A DNA stretch of 64,000 nucleotides from Microbacterium pumilum (GTDB lineage: Bacteria > Actinomycetota > Actinomycetes > Actinomycetales > Microbacteriaceae), in NCBI RefSeq assembly GCF_039530225.1, contig NZ_BAAAOH010000001.1, forward strand, positions 496,001-560,000. Reading direction: 5' to 3'. The translations under genes were made by a program, and so were the position numbers. The notes below the pieces were generated by a model that saw only the letters and a list, made by a program, of their open reading frames with translations, was not told where the DNA came from and searched no databases. Shown piece by piece: positions 17,554 to 25,885 of this stretch (its first letter is position 1; every line of letters begins with the position of its first letter).

Positions 17554-18458
17554 CTCTCACCGAAGCGATCACCACCGGCCGCAGCCGTGGCACTCGCCGC
17601 CCCAAGGTGGATCGCCGGCCGATGACCTTCCGCCGCTGGATCCGCAAGTATCTCATCGGGATCATCGCGATCCTCGTGTCCATCGTCGTCTTCCTCGTGC
17701 CTTTCGCATTCGTCATCCTCCAGGCCGCGAAGGACCCCAGGGAAGCCGGGCTGGTCACGTTCTCGCTGCCCACCGAATGGCAGCTCTGGGAGAACTTCAT
17801 CGCTGTCGTCTCGGCGAACGACTACAACTTCGTGCTGGCGCTGTTCAACAGCGTCGTCCTCACCGTGGCCAGCGTCACCATCATGGTGGTGTTCGCCGCG
17901 ATGGTCGGCTATGTCCTGCAGCGCAAGCGCACCAAGCTCAACGCGTACATCAACTTCCTCGTGTTGGCCGCCCTGATCGTGCCGCCCGCCGTGCTGCCGA
18001 CGATCTGGGTGCTGCAGGGCGTCGGTCTGTTCAAGACGCTCCCCGGCCTGATCCTCGTCGAAGCAACCTTCGGGCTCGCGTTCTGCATCCTGCTGTTCCG
18101 TGCATTCGTGGCGACGATCCCCAAAGAGCTCGACGAGGCTGCGATCATCGACGGCGCTGGTCCGATCCGCCTGTTCTTCGGGGTGGTCCTGCCACTGCTG
18201 AAGCCCGTGATCGTCACCGTGATCGTGGTGCAGGCCGTGAACGTGTTCAGCAACTTCCAGAACCCGCTGTACTTCCTGCCGGGCAGCGACACCCCGACCG
18301 TGCAGCTCGCGCTCTACAACTATCAGAGCCAGACGGTGAGCCAGTTCAACCTGCTGTTCATGTACGTGCTGCTCGTCACGATCCCGCCGCTCATCATGTA
18401 CATCTTCTTCAACCGTCAGATCGTCGCCGGCATGACCAGTGGAGCCGTCAAGGGCTGA
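17550..18458 (+). CDS. ABC sugar transporter permease, MalG-like
   Basis: This 302-residue second CUT1 permease has about six membrane segments and the EAA motif ELDEAAIIDGAGPIRLFFGVVLP around residues 193-215. It starts with GTG overlapping the stop of the first permease by four bases, so the two are coupled and form the heteromeric channel. It is the last gene of the importer operon and is convergent with a nucleotidyltransferase gene 12 bases away. Confidence 0.92.
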   Translation: MTLTEAITTGRSRGTRRPKVDRRPMTFRRWIRKYLIGIIAILVSIVVFLVPFAFVILQAAKDPREAGLVTFSLPTEWQLWENFIAVVSANDYNFVLALFNSVVLTVASVTIMVVFAAMVGYVLQRKRTKLNAYINFLVLAALIVPPAVLPTIWVLQGVGLFKTLPGLILVEATFGLAFCILLFRAFVATIPKELDEAAIIDGAGPIRLFFGVVLPLLKPVIVTVIVVQAVNVFSNFQNPLYFLPGSDTPTVQLALYNYQSQTVSQFNLLFMYVLLVTIPPLIMYIFFNRQIVAGMTSGAVKG

Positions 18459-18470
18459 ACCATGTCGCGC

Positions 18471-19253
18471 TCACCAGAACTCCGCGGGGACCCCACCGCG
18501 GAGCCAAGGGAGTTCGTTGTCCCGGATGAAGACGGAGAGGGTGTCGTCGGGATCGAGTTCCGATCCGAGCCAATCGTCCAGGGCCCGCATGAGCACGCCC
18601 GCGGTCTGGATGTCCGGGTCAGCGACCACCTGTTCCCACGCGGCCACGAACCCGTCGGGGGTGGGAACGTCGCGAATCAGCCGGGAGATGTACTTCGGCC
18701 CGGGCATGAGAGTGCGGGATGCCGCGAGTGCAGCACGGGCAGCGGCCAGAGACAGATGGAGGCCGGCATGCTGACGAAGGAACGGGTCTCCGCGTTCGAC
18801 GGCCTGCTTCAGGAAATAGCCGCCGTAGAGACGGGCCTGGGCCACGTGCGAGCGCACCCGTTCGGACCAGACCTCGTCGGGAAGCACAGTGATCCGCTCG
18901 ATGAGCTGCTCGAGTCCGTCGACTCGGCTGAAGGCGGCGCGAGCGCCGACGAACGAAGCTCGAGTAGGGTCATCGGCGCGCTCCGCGGCGGCGGCGAGAT
19001 AGGACGGACTCGCGAGCTTGACGTCGATGTACGAGCCGGGATAGTCGATGTTCCACCGCTCGATCCATGCGAATCGGCCGGCGGCGGACTCCTCGGCGAA
19101 CCGCTGGTCGTCCACGACCAGATAGACGTCGACATCCGAGTCCGGCCGCTCGCTCCCGCGCGCCACCGAACCGACCACGACGACTGCCAGAGTCCGCGGG
19201 TCGTCCCGGACCGACTCCACGTAGGCGGACAACGCCCTCTCCTGCTGCTCCAC
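18471..19253 (-). CDS. Nucleotidyltransferase-domain protein
   Basis: The 260-residue product carries the Pol-beta-like nucleotidyltransferase motif GSVARGSERPDSDVDVYLV (about residues 28-46), with the GS pair and two Asp ligands, then a helical C-terminal half. Antibiotic adenylyltransferases and toxin-type NTases share this fold. The GTG start at 19253 has AAGGAG five bases upstream. It sits alone between the importer and the rhamnose operon on the opposite strand. Nothing in it relates to sugar metabolism; an aminoglycoside-nucleotidyltransferase-like enzyme of unknown substrate is the cautious reading. Confidence 0.75.
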   Translation of the reverse strand: MEQQERALSAYVESVRDDPRTLAVVVVGSVARGSERPDSDVDVYLVVDDQRFAEESAAGRFAWIERWNIDYPGSYIDVKLASPSYLAAAAERADDPTRASFVGARAAFSRVDGLEQLIERITVLPDEVWSERVRSHVAQARLYGGYFLKQAVERGDPFLRQHAGLHLSLAAARAALAASRTLMPGPKYISRLIRDVPTPDGFVAAWEQVVADPDIQTAGVLMRALDDWLGSELDPDDTLSVFIRDNELPWLRGGVPAEFW

Positions 19254-19334
19254 ATCGGCTCCTTCGCGTCGGGATCGCGGAACACGCTACCGCCTGCCGC
19301 GGGGGCCGGGTGGCGCGACCGTTCACGCGATCTG

Positions 19335-19364
19335 TTGCCGAGACATGCGTTCCTGTGCAAGAAT
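19335..19364 (+). promoter_or_regulatory. Predicted promoter of the rhaM-rhaB operon
   Basis: TTGCCG (19335-19340) and AAGAAT (19359-19364) are separated by 18 bases. The -10 box touches the LacI operator that begins at 19362, so repression by occlusion is likely. Confidence 0.5.
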
Positions 19365-19377
19365 GAAACGATTCATT
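19362..19377. promoter_or_regulatory. LacI-type operator O4 before rhaM
   Basis: AATGAAACGATTCATT is a near-perfect palindrome whose core TGAAACGATTCA equals that of O1, 4.3 kb away. It links the rhamnose pathway to the same repressor as the rhamnosidases. Confidence 0.78.
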
Positions 19378-19417
19378 TCCACCTACCCTCAACGCCGAGG
19401 ACGCGACCCCAGAGACC

Positions 19418-19795
19418 ATGCGCCGCATCTGCTTCCAGCTTCTGATCAAGCCCGAACTGCTCGACGAGTACGTCGAGCGGCACACTCCCGTCTGGCCGGA
19501 GATGCTCGCCGAGATCGCCGCGGCAGGCCGTCACAACTACTCGCTGTTCCTGGGCGAGGGCGGGCGCCTCATCGGCTACTACGAGACCGACGACGATGAC
19601 GCGGCCCAGGCGTACCTTGCGGCATCCCCCGTCGCCGCACGGTGGGAAGCCCAGATGGGCCGGTATTTCGCCGGTCTCGAGGGCCGCCCCGACCAGGCTG
19701 CGACTCCCCTCGCCGAGATCTTCCACCTCGAAGACCAGCTCGCCGCTGCTGCGGCACCATCCCCCGCGATTGACGAAGAAAGCGACCCATCGTGA
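19418..19795 (+). CDS. rhaM: L-rhamnose mutarotase
   Basis: This 125-residue protein matches the RhaM family (MRRICFQLLIKPELLDEY, HTPVWPEML, NYSLFL and GYYETDD). It interconverts alpha- and beta-L-rhamnose so that the isomerase receives its preferred anomer. The family is usually about 105 residues; here a short Ala/Pro-rich tail is added. It is the first gene of the rhamnose operon, 41 bases after operator O4, and overlaps the rhaI start as GTGA. Confidence 0.93.
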   Translation: MRRICFQLLIKPELLDEYVERHTPVWPEMLAEIAAAGRHNYSLFLGEGGRLIGYYETDDDDAAQAYLAASPVAARWEAQMGRYFAGLEGRPDQAATPLAEIFHLEDQLAAAAAPSPAIDEESDPS

Positions 19796-20958
19796 GCACT
19801 CTCTCTCCCGCTGTTCTGCAGACCCTCGAGGGTCAGGCCATCGAGCTCCCCTCGTGGGCGTTCGGTAATTCGGGTACCCGGTTCAAGGTGTTCACGACAC
19901 CGGGGACGCCGCGGGACCCGTTCGAGAAGATCGCGGATGCTGCACAGGTCAACCGTGTCACGGCTCTCGCACCGAGCGTGGCGTTGCATATCCCGTGGGA
20001 CAAGGTCGATGACTACGCGGGCCTGCGCGCCTATGCGCAGGATCTCGGTGTGGAGCTCGGCACGATCAACTCGAACACGTTCCAGGACGACGACTACAAG
20101 TTCGGCGCCCTCACCCATGAAGACCCGGTGGTGCGGCAGAAGGCGATCGACCACCACCTGGAGTGCATCGACATCATGGACGCCACCGGTTCCCGTGATC
20201 TGAAGATCTGGCTCGCCGAGGGCTCCAACTACCCGGGCCAGGCCGACCTGCGCGGACGGCAGGACCGGCTGCACGAGTCGCTCGAGAAGATCTACGCACG
20301 GCTCACGGGTGAGCAGCGCCTGGTGCTGGAGTACAAGTTCTTCGAGCCGTCGTTCTACCACACCGACGTCCCGGACTGGGGAACGTCGTATGTGCAGGTC
20401 GCCGCGCTCGGCGACAAGGCGATGGTGTGCCTGGACACCGGCCACCACGCCCCCGGGACGAACATCGAGTTCATCGTGATGCAGCTGCTGCGCCTCGGCA
20501 AGCTGGGCTCGTTCGACTTCAACTCCCGGTTCTACGCCGACGACGACCTCATCGTGGGTGCCGCCGACCCGTTCCAGCTGTTCCGGATCCTGTTCGAGGT
20601 GATCCGCGGCGGCGGCCTGAACAACCCGGACGTGGCGTTCATGCTCGACCAGTGCCACAACGTCGAGAAGAAGATCCCCGGCCAGATCCGCTCCGTCCTC
20701 AACGTGCAGGAGATGACCGCCCGCGCCCTCATCGTCGACCAGGACGCCCTGCGCGCAGCGCAGGTCTCCGGTGACGTGCTGGCCGCGAACGCGGTGCTGA
20801 TGGACGCGTTCTACACCGACATCCGCCCCGCCCTCGCCGAATGGCGCGAGACCCGCGGCCTGCCCGCCGACCCGATGGCCGCGTTCGCCGCATCCGGCTA
20901 CCAGGAGAAGATCGAAGCCGACCGCGTCGGCGGCGTCCAAGCCGGCTGGGGAGCCTGA
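19792..20958 (+). CDS. rhaI: L-rhamnose isomerase (RhaI type)
   Basis: This 388-residue isomerase converts L-rhamnose to L-rhamnulose. It belongs to the Pseudomonas stutzeri type rather than the E. coli RhaA type; characteristic segments are IWLAEGSNYPGQ, VLEYKFFEPSFYHTDV, CLDTGHHAPGTNIEF and FDFNSRFYADDDL, which carry the metal-ligand Glu, Asp and His residues. It starts with GTG overlapping rhaM. The enzyme is cytoplasmic and metal (usually Mn) dependent. Confidence 0.95.
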   Translation: MSTLSPAVLQTLEGQAIELPSWAFGNSGTRFKVFTTPGTPRDPFEKIADAAQVNRVTALAPSVALHIPWDKVDDYAGLRAYAQDLGVELGTINSNTFQDDDYKFGALTHEDPVVRQKAIDHHLECIDIMDATGSRDLKIWLAEGSNYPGQADLRGRQDRLHESLEKIYARLTGEQRLVLEYKFFEPSFYHTDVPDWGTSYVQVAALGDKAMVCLDTGHHAPGTNIEFIVMQLLRLGKLGSFDFNSRFYADDDLIVGAADPFQLFRILFEVIRGGGLNNPDVAFMLDQCHNVEKKIPGQIRSVLNVQEMTARALIVDQDALRAAQVSGDVLAANAVLMDAFYTDIRPALAEWRETRGLPADPMAAFAASGYQEKIEADRVGGVQAGWGA

Positions 20959-20963
20959 CCACC

Positions 20964-21818
20964 ATGGCGGCAGCGGAGAACCGAACGCTCGACGGGCCGC
21001 ACGGGCCCCTCGTCGTGCGGGTCTACGCGCCCGAAGCACCCGCCGGCCCCGGGCTGGTGTGGCTGCACGGCGGCGGATTCGCCGCCGGCGACCTCGACAT
21101 GCCCGAGGCGGACTGGGTCTCGAAGCAATTCGCGAACCGGGGAATCACGGTCGTCTCGGTCGACTACCAGCGCGCACCGCTGCCGCTCGAGTGGGCAGCG
21201 GCGCTGGGCGTCGAGCCTGTGGCGGGCGCGCACTACCCCGTCGCCTCGGAAGAGGTCGCCTTCGCGTTCGCGTGGGCGGCGGAATCCGGCCTCGCGTCCG
21301 GTCCGTGGGCTCTCGGCGGCGCGAGCGCCGGCGGGAACCTTGCGGCGGGCGCCGCGCTGCGGCTGGTCCACGCCGGAGGCGAGGTCCCCGCGCTCGCCGT
21401 TCTCGCCTACCCGACCCTGCACGCCGTGCAGGAGGAGCCGGATGCCGCGCTCCGCGCCGCGCTCGATGCAGACCCCGAGGCCGACCAGTTCAGTCCCGCG
21501 GCCGTGCGTGGCATGTACGAGAACTACCTCGGCGGCTCGACGGACGGGGCGGAGATCTTCGCCGTCCCCGGCTCCGCGACTGCTGACGACGTCGCCGGGT
21601 TCCCGCCGACCATCATGATCAACGACGAGGTCGACGAGCTGAGGGTGTCCGGCGAAGCGTTCGCGGCGTCGCTGCGCGGCGCCGGTGTCGACGTCCATGC
21701 CCACACCGAACCGGGGACCCGACACGGTCACCTCAACGACCCCGAAAAGCCCGCCGCCGCGGCATCCGTCGACCGCTTCGCGACCCGAATCCTGACCCTG
21801 AAAAGGAAGACCACATGA
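20964..21818 (+). CDS. Alpha/beta-hydrolase (HSL-family esterase) in the rhamnose operon
   Basis: The 284-residue protein has the oxyanion motif HGGG (residues 35-38) and the nucleophile elbow GASAG (119-123, Ser121). Acid and histidine candidates lie in NDEVDEL and TRHGHLN. These place it in the hormone-sensitive-lipase family. It starts five bases after rhaI and overlaps the aldolase gene start, so it is part of the operon. No signal peptide is seen. It may remove acyl groups from imported acylated rhamnosides; that is inferred from position only. Confidence 0.85.
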   Translation: MAAAENRTLDGPHGPLVVRVYAPEAPAGPGLVWLHGGGFAAGDLDMPEADWVSKQFANRGITVVSVDYQRAPLPLEWAAALGVEPVAGAHYPVASEEVAFAFAWAAESGLASGPWALGGASAGGNLAAGAALRLVHAGGEVPALAVLAYPTLHAVQEEPDAALRAALDADPEADQFSPAAVRGMYENYLGGSTDGAEIFAVPGSATADDVAGFPPTIMINDEVDELRVSGEAFAASLRGAGVDVHAHTEPGTRHGHLNDPEKPAAAASVDRFATRILTLKRKTT

Positions 21819-23869
21819 CGAATCCGACTGCTGCCGAGTTGATTGCCCGATCGAATCGCCTGGGCGCTGATCCGAAGAACACGAACTACGCAGGTGGTAA
21901 TACGTCCGCGAAGGGGACCGAGACCGATCCGGTGACGGGCGAGCCCGTCGAGCTGCTGTGGGTGAAGGGCTCGGGCGGTGACCTGGGAACGTTGAAGGAG
22001 TCGGGTCTCGCAGTGCTGCGTCTGGACCGGTTCCGTTCGCTCGTGAACGTCTACCCCGGCGTCGACCGGGAGGACGAGATGGTGGCCGCGTTCGACTACT
22101 GCCTGCACGGCAAGGGCGGGGCGGCACCGTCGATCGACACCGCGATGCACGGACTCGTGGATGCCGCGCACGTCGATCACCTGCACCCGGACTCGGGCAT
22201 CGCGATCGCGACGTCCAAGGACGGCGCGAAGCTGACGAAGAAGATCTTCGGGGACAAGGTGGTGTGGGTGCCGTGGCGGCGCCCCGGGTTCCAGCTCGGC
22301 CTGGACATCGCGGCGATCAAGGCGAAGAACCCCGCCGCGATCGGCTGCATCCTCGGCGGGCACGGCATCACCGCGTGGGGAGACACGTCGGAGGAGGCGG
22401 AGGCGAACTCGTTGTGGATCATTCAGACCGGCCAGACGTACATCGACGAGCACGGCAAGGCACTGCCCTTCGGCAAGCAGCGCAAGAAGTTCGCGCCGCT
22501 CGAAGCCGACGAGCGGCGCGTGAAGGCCGCCGCCCTCGCGGCGACGATCCGTGGCATCGCGTCGCAGGACAAGCCGATGGTGGGTCACTTCACCGACGAC
22601 CCCCGGGTGTTGGAGTTCCTCGCGTCGGCGAAGGCCCCGAAGCTCGCCGCGCTGGGCACCTCCTGCCCGGACCATTTCCTGCGCACCAAGGTCAAGCCGC
22701 TGCTGCTCGACCTGCCGTCCGAGGCCCCCGTCGACAAGCAGATCGCTAGGTTGAAGGAACTGCACGAGGCGTACCGCGCGGACTACACCGCCTACTACGA
22801 CAAGCACGCTTCGACAGGCTCAGCGACCGAACCTGCATCCCCCGCGATCCGCGGCGCCGACCCGCTCATCGTGCTGGTGCCCGGTGTGGGCATGTTCTCG
22901 TATGGGGCGAACAAGCAGACCGCCCGCGTCGCGGGGGAGTTCTACCTGAACGCGATCAACGTGATGCGCGGCGCCGAGGCGCTGTCGACCTACACCCCGA
23001 TCTCGGATGCGGAGAAGTTCAACATCGAGTACTGGGCGCTGGAAGAGGCGAAGCTGCAGCGGATGCCGAAACCGAAGACCCACCAGGGCCGTATCGCGTT
23101 CGTCACCGGCGCGGCATCCGGAATCGGCAAGGCCATCGCCACCCGTCTCGCGGCGGAAGGCGCCTGCGTCGTGGTCGCCGACCTCGACCTCGCCAAAGCA
23201 CAAGCCGCCGCCGCGGAACTCGGCGGCACGGATGTCGCGATCGGCGTCGCCGCGAACGTCGCCGACGCCGACGGGGTGCAGGCCGCGATCGACGCCACCC
23301 TGCTCGCATTCGGCGGCATCGACCTCGTCGTCAACAACGCCGGCCTGTCGCTGTCGAAACCTTTGCTGGAGACCACCGAGAAGGACTGGGACCTGCAGCA
23401 CGACGTCATGGCGAAGGGCTCGTTCCTGGTCTCGAAGGCCGCCGCGAAAGCGCTCATCGAACAGGGACTCGGCGGCGACGTCATCTACATCTCGTCGAAG
23501 AACTCCGTGTTCGCCGGCCCGAACAACATCGCCTACTCCGCCACCAAGGCCGACCAAGCCCATCAGGTGCGCCTGCTCGCGGTCGAGCTCGGCGAATACG
23601 GGGTGCGGGTCAACGGCATCAACCCCGACGGCGTCGTCCGCGGCTCCGGCATCTTCGCCGCCGGCTGGGGCGCCAACCGCGCCGCGACCTACGGCGTCGA
23701 AGAGAAGGACCTCGGCAAGTACTACGCGCAACGCACCATCCTCAAACGCGAAGTCGTCCCCGAAAACGTCGCCGACGCCGTCTACGTCCTCACCGGCCCC
23801 GAGCTCACCCGCACCACCGGCCTGCACATCCCCGTCGACTCCGGCGTCGCCGCCGCCTTCCTGCGATGA
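21815..23869 (+). CDS. rhaEW: Bifunctional L-rhamnulose-1-phosphate aldolase / L-lactaldehyde dehydrogenase
   Basis: The first about 400 residues form a class II aldolase with its zinc-site histidines in AAHVDHLHPDSG. The last about 255 residues form an SDR with TGAASGIG, NNAG and YSATK. Together they cleave rhamnulose-1-phosphate to dihydroxyacetone phosphate and L-lactaldehyde and oxidise the aldehyde, as in the RhaEW/YuxG type. A copy of an interspersed repeat (22808-22830) is translated in frame within the first domain's C-terminal part. ATGA overlaps occur at both ends. Confidence 0.93.
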   Translation: MTNPTAAELIARSNRLGADPKNTNYAGGNTSAKGTETDPVTGEPVELLWVKGSGGDLGTLKESGLAVLRLDRFRSLVNVYPGVDREDEMVAAFDYCLHGKGGAAPSIDTAMHGLVDAAHVDHLHPDSGIAIATSKDGAKLTKKIFGDKVVWVPWRRPGFQLGLDIAAIKAKNPAAIGCILGGHGITAWGDTSEEAEANSLWIIQTGQTYIDEHGKALPFGKQRKKFAPLEADERRVKAAALAATIRGIASQDKPMVGHFTDDPRVLEFLASAKAPKLAALGTSCPDHFLRTKVKPLLLDLPSEAPVDKQIARLKELHEAYRADYTAYYDKHASTGSATEPASPAIRGADPLIVLVPGVGMFSYGANKQTARVAGEFYLNAINVMRGAEALSTYTPISDAEKFNIEYWALEEAKLQRMPKPKTHQGRIAFVTGAASGIGKAIATRLAAEGACVVVADLDLAKAQAAAAELGGTDVAIGVAANVADADGVQAAIDATLLAFGGIDLVVNNAGLSLSKPLLETTEKDWDLQHDVMAKGSFLVSKAAAKALIEQGLGGDVIYISSKNSVFAGPNNIAYSATKADQAHQVRLLAVELGEYGVRVNGINPDGVVRGSGIFAAGWGANRAATYGVEEKDLGKYYAQRTILKREVVPENVADAVYVLTGPELTRTTGLHIPVDSGVAAAFLR
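22808..22830 (+). repeat. Interspersed repeat copy A, inside rhaEW
   Basis: The core TTCGACAGGCTCAGCGACC is translated in frame (STGSATEP). Close relatives occur at 50624, 55535 and 57583. Confidence 0.7.
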
Positions 23870-25287
23870 CCGGCGGCGCCGTCGCCGCCGTCGACCTCGG
23901 CGCCACCAGCGGACGCGTCATGCTCGGGCGCGTGAGCGACGGGATGGTGTCGCTCGAGCCGGTCGCGCGCTTCCCGAACGGTCCGGTCGAGGGCGCCGAT
24001 GGGCTGCACTGGGACTTCTCGGCTCTCTACGGGCATATTCTCTCCGGACTCCGGGATGCCGTGGCTCGCGAGCCCGCGCTCGCGAGCATCGGCATCGACT
24101 CGTGGGCGGTCGACTACGGCCTGGTGGCCGAGGGACACCTCGTCGGCGAGCCATTCCACTACCGCGACGAGCGCACCCTCCGCGGAGCCGAAGCGGTCCA
24201 CGCCATCGTGCCGTTCGAGCAGCTCTACCGCCGCAACGGCCTGCAGTTCCTCGCGTTCAACACGCTCTACCAGTACGTCACAGAGCAGGGCCTGGACGAC
24301 ATCGACGTCGCGCTCCTCATCCCCGACCTCGTGTCGTTCCTGCTGACCGGAACCCAGGGCGCCGAACGCACGAACGCATCGACCACCGGGCTCGTCGACG
24401 TGCAGACCGGCCAGTGGGACCTCGAACTGGCCCGACGCCTGGGTGTCCCGGCATCCGTCCTCCCGCCGCTCGTCGATCCTGGGGCGCACCTCGGTCGCCT
24501 GCGGGGCGAGGCCGCGGCCGCTGTCGGCGCCGACCTCGAGGTCATCGCCGTCGGTTCGCACGACACCGCGTCGGCCATCGTCGCCGTGCCGCTCAGCTCC
24601 CCGAACGCCGCGTACATCTCGTGCGGCACGTGGGGGCTCGTCGGCGTCGAACTCGACACCCCGGTCGTGAGCGATGCGGCACGTGAGGCGAACTTCACCA
24701 ACGAGGGCGGCGTCGACGGCCGCGTGCGGTTCCTGCACAACGTGACGGGTCTGTGGCTGCTCAGCGAGTCGGTGCGCGCGTGGGAGGCCGAGGACGGCGA
24801 GAGCATCGACCTCCCGTCGCTGCTGGCGGACGCGGCATCCGTCGGCCACGACGTGCCATTGTTCGACGCGAACGATCCGCGTCTTGCTGCTCCCGGCGAC
24901 ATGCCCGCTCGCATCGCGGCTGTGCTGAGGGATGCCGGTGCCGCTGCGCCGACGAGCCGCCCGGCCTTCGCGCGCAGCATCGTGGAGAGCATCGCCGCCG
25001 CCTTCGCCGGTGCGGTGCACACGGCCGGCCGCCTGACCGATCGAGAGATCGACGTGATCCACATCGTCGGCGGCGGGACGCTGAACCGCCTGCTCTGCCA
25101 GGCGACTGCCGACCGCTCGGGCCTGACCGTGCTCGCCGGTCCGGTCGAGGCGACCGCGCTCGGGAACGTGCTGGTGCAGGCTCGCGCGCTGGGATGGTTC
25201 GGGGCGGATGCCGCTCTCGAGACCCTCCGAGAGGCTGTGGTGGCGGCGTTCCCGCCGGAACGATTCGAGCCGGCCCAGCGCCCCTGA
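23866..25287 (+). CDS. rhaB: L-rhamnulokinase
   Basis: This 473-residue FGGY-family kinase has the N-terminal phosphate loop VDLGATSGRVMLG (residues 8-20), IDSWAVDYGLV, the substrate segment GSHDTASA and the C-terminal VIHIVGGGTLNRLLCQATAD. It phosphorylates L-rhamnulose at O1 before the aldolase step. It overlaps the aldolase stop as ATGA and is the last gene of the operon. Confidence 0.95.
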   Translation: MTGGAVAAVDLGATSGRVMLGRVSDGMVSLEPVARFPNGPVEGADGLHWDFSALYGHILSGLRDAVAREPALASIGIDSWAVDYGLVAEGHLVGEPFHYRDERTLRGAEAVHAIVPFEQLYRRNGLQFLAFNTLYQYVTEQGLDDIDVALLIPDLVSFLLTGTQGAERTNASTTGLVDVQTGQWDLELARRLGVPASVLPPLVDPGAHLGRLRGEAAAAVGADLEVIAVGSHDTASAIVAVPLSSPNAAYISCGTWGLVGVELDTPVVSDAAREANFTNEGGVDGRVRFLHNVTGLWLLSESVRAWEAEDGESIDLPSLLADAASVGHDVPLFDANDPRLAAPGDMPARIAAVLRDAGAAAPTSRPAFARSIVESIAAAFAGAVHTAGRLTDREIDVIHIVGGGTLNRLLCQATADRSGLTVLAGPVEATALGNVLVQARALGWFGADAALETLREAVVAAFPPERFEPAQRP

Positions 25288-25337
25288 TCGCTCAGACCCC
25301 CGCTGTCAACGCCCTGCCGAGGTCGGTCCCGCGGGCC

Positions 25338-25343
25338 TACCGT
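25338..25343 (+). promoter_or_regulatory. -10 box (TACCGT) of a leaderless transcript
   Basis: TACCGT is followed by six bases and then ATG at 25350, so the predicted +1 falls on the A of the start codon. No ribosome-binding site is present, which fits leaderless translation. Confidence 0.55.
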
Positions 25344-25349
25344 GTCGGT

Positions 25350-25502
25350 ATGACAGACAAGCGAACTGAGGGCGAGAACACGACTCCGGATGAAGCAGCG
25401 CCCACCGGAGGCGATGAGGTCACCGAAGAGCAGCTCGAGGCCGACAACCCGGCGGAAGAGGACACCCTCAAGATGCTGGATCCCGACGCCGCACCGGGCT
25501 GA
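25350..25502 (+). CDS. Small acidic protein of unknown function
   Basis: This is a 50-codon acidic, probably disordered protein (MTDKRTEGENTTPDEAAPTG start). It has no cysteine and no membrane segment. Its -10 box is placed exactly for leaderless initiation, which supports it being real. Function unknown. Confidence 0.55.
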   Translation: MTDKRTEGENTTPDEAAPTGGDEVTEEQLEADNPAEEDTLKMLDPDAAPG

Positions 25503-25546
25503 GCCGCGCAGGTATCAGTCGACGGTCCGCGGCCCTCTTTCCCACC

Positions 25547-25846
25547 ATGAACAGCAAAATCAAACTCGTCCTGTCGGTCGTGGGGTACATCCTCGGTGCC
25601 GCCGCCGGAGTCACCGCCATCGTGGTCGGTGCGATGCAGTCCGAGGCGGGCTACATCGTCATCGGTATCGCGTTCCTCGCTGCGGTCGTCGTCGCGTTCA
25701 TCGCCGGCGCGACCGCATCCCCGCGCGGTTCGGTGTCGGGCCCGAAGTACGGGGCCAAGTTCACTCCGCCCGATTGGGCGTGGTGGGTCGCCGTCGGGAT
25801 CATCGTCGTCGGCATGGTCATCGGCGGAATCCTGCTCGCGCTCTGA
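25547..25846 (+). CDS. Small membrane protein
   Basis: This 99-residue protein has three predicted membrane helices: two in the first 55 residues and one at the C-terminus (WWVAVGIIVVGMVIGGILLAL). A short loop with PKYGAKFTPPDW lies between the second and third. No catalytic motif is visible. It lies in a group of small membrane proteins next to the injection-system operon, on the opposite strand. Confidence 0.7.
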   Translation: MNSKIKLVLSVVGYILGAAAGVTAIVVGAMQSEAGYIVIGIAFLAAVVVAFIAGATASPRGSVSGPKYGAKFTPPDWAWWVAVGIIVVGMVIGGILLAL

Positions 25847-25873
25847 ACACTGGCGCCACCGGCGCGGAGTGGA

Positions 25874-25879
25874 CAGACT
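25874..25879 (+). promoter_or_regulatory. -10 box (CAGACT) of a leaderless transcript
   Basis: CAGACT is followed by six bases and ATG at 25886, the spacing expected for a transcript starting at the A of the start codon. Confidence 0.4.
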
Positions 25880-25885
25880 GAACGC

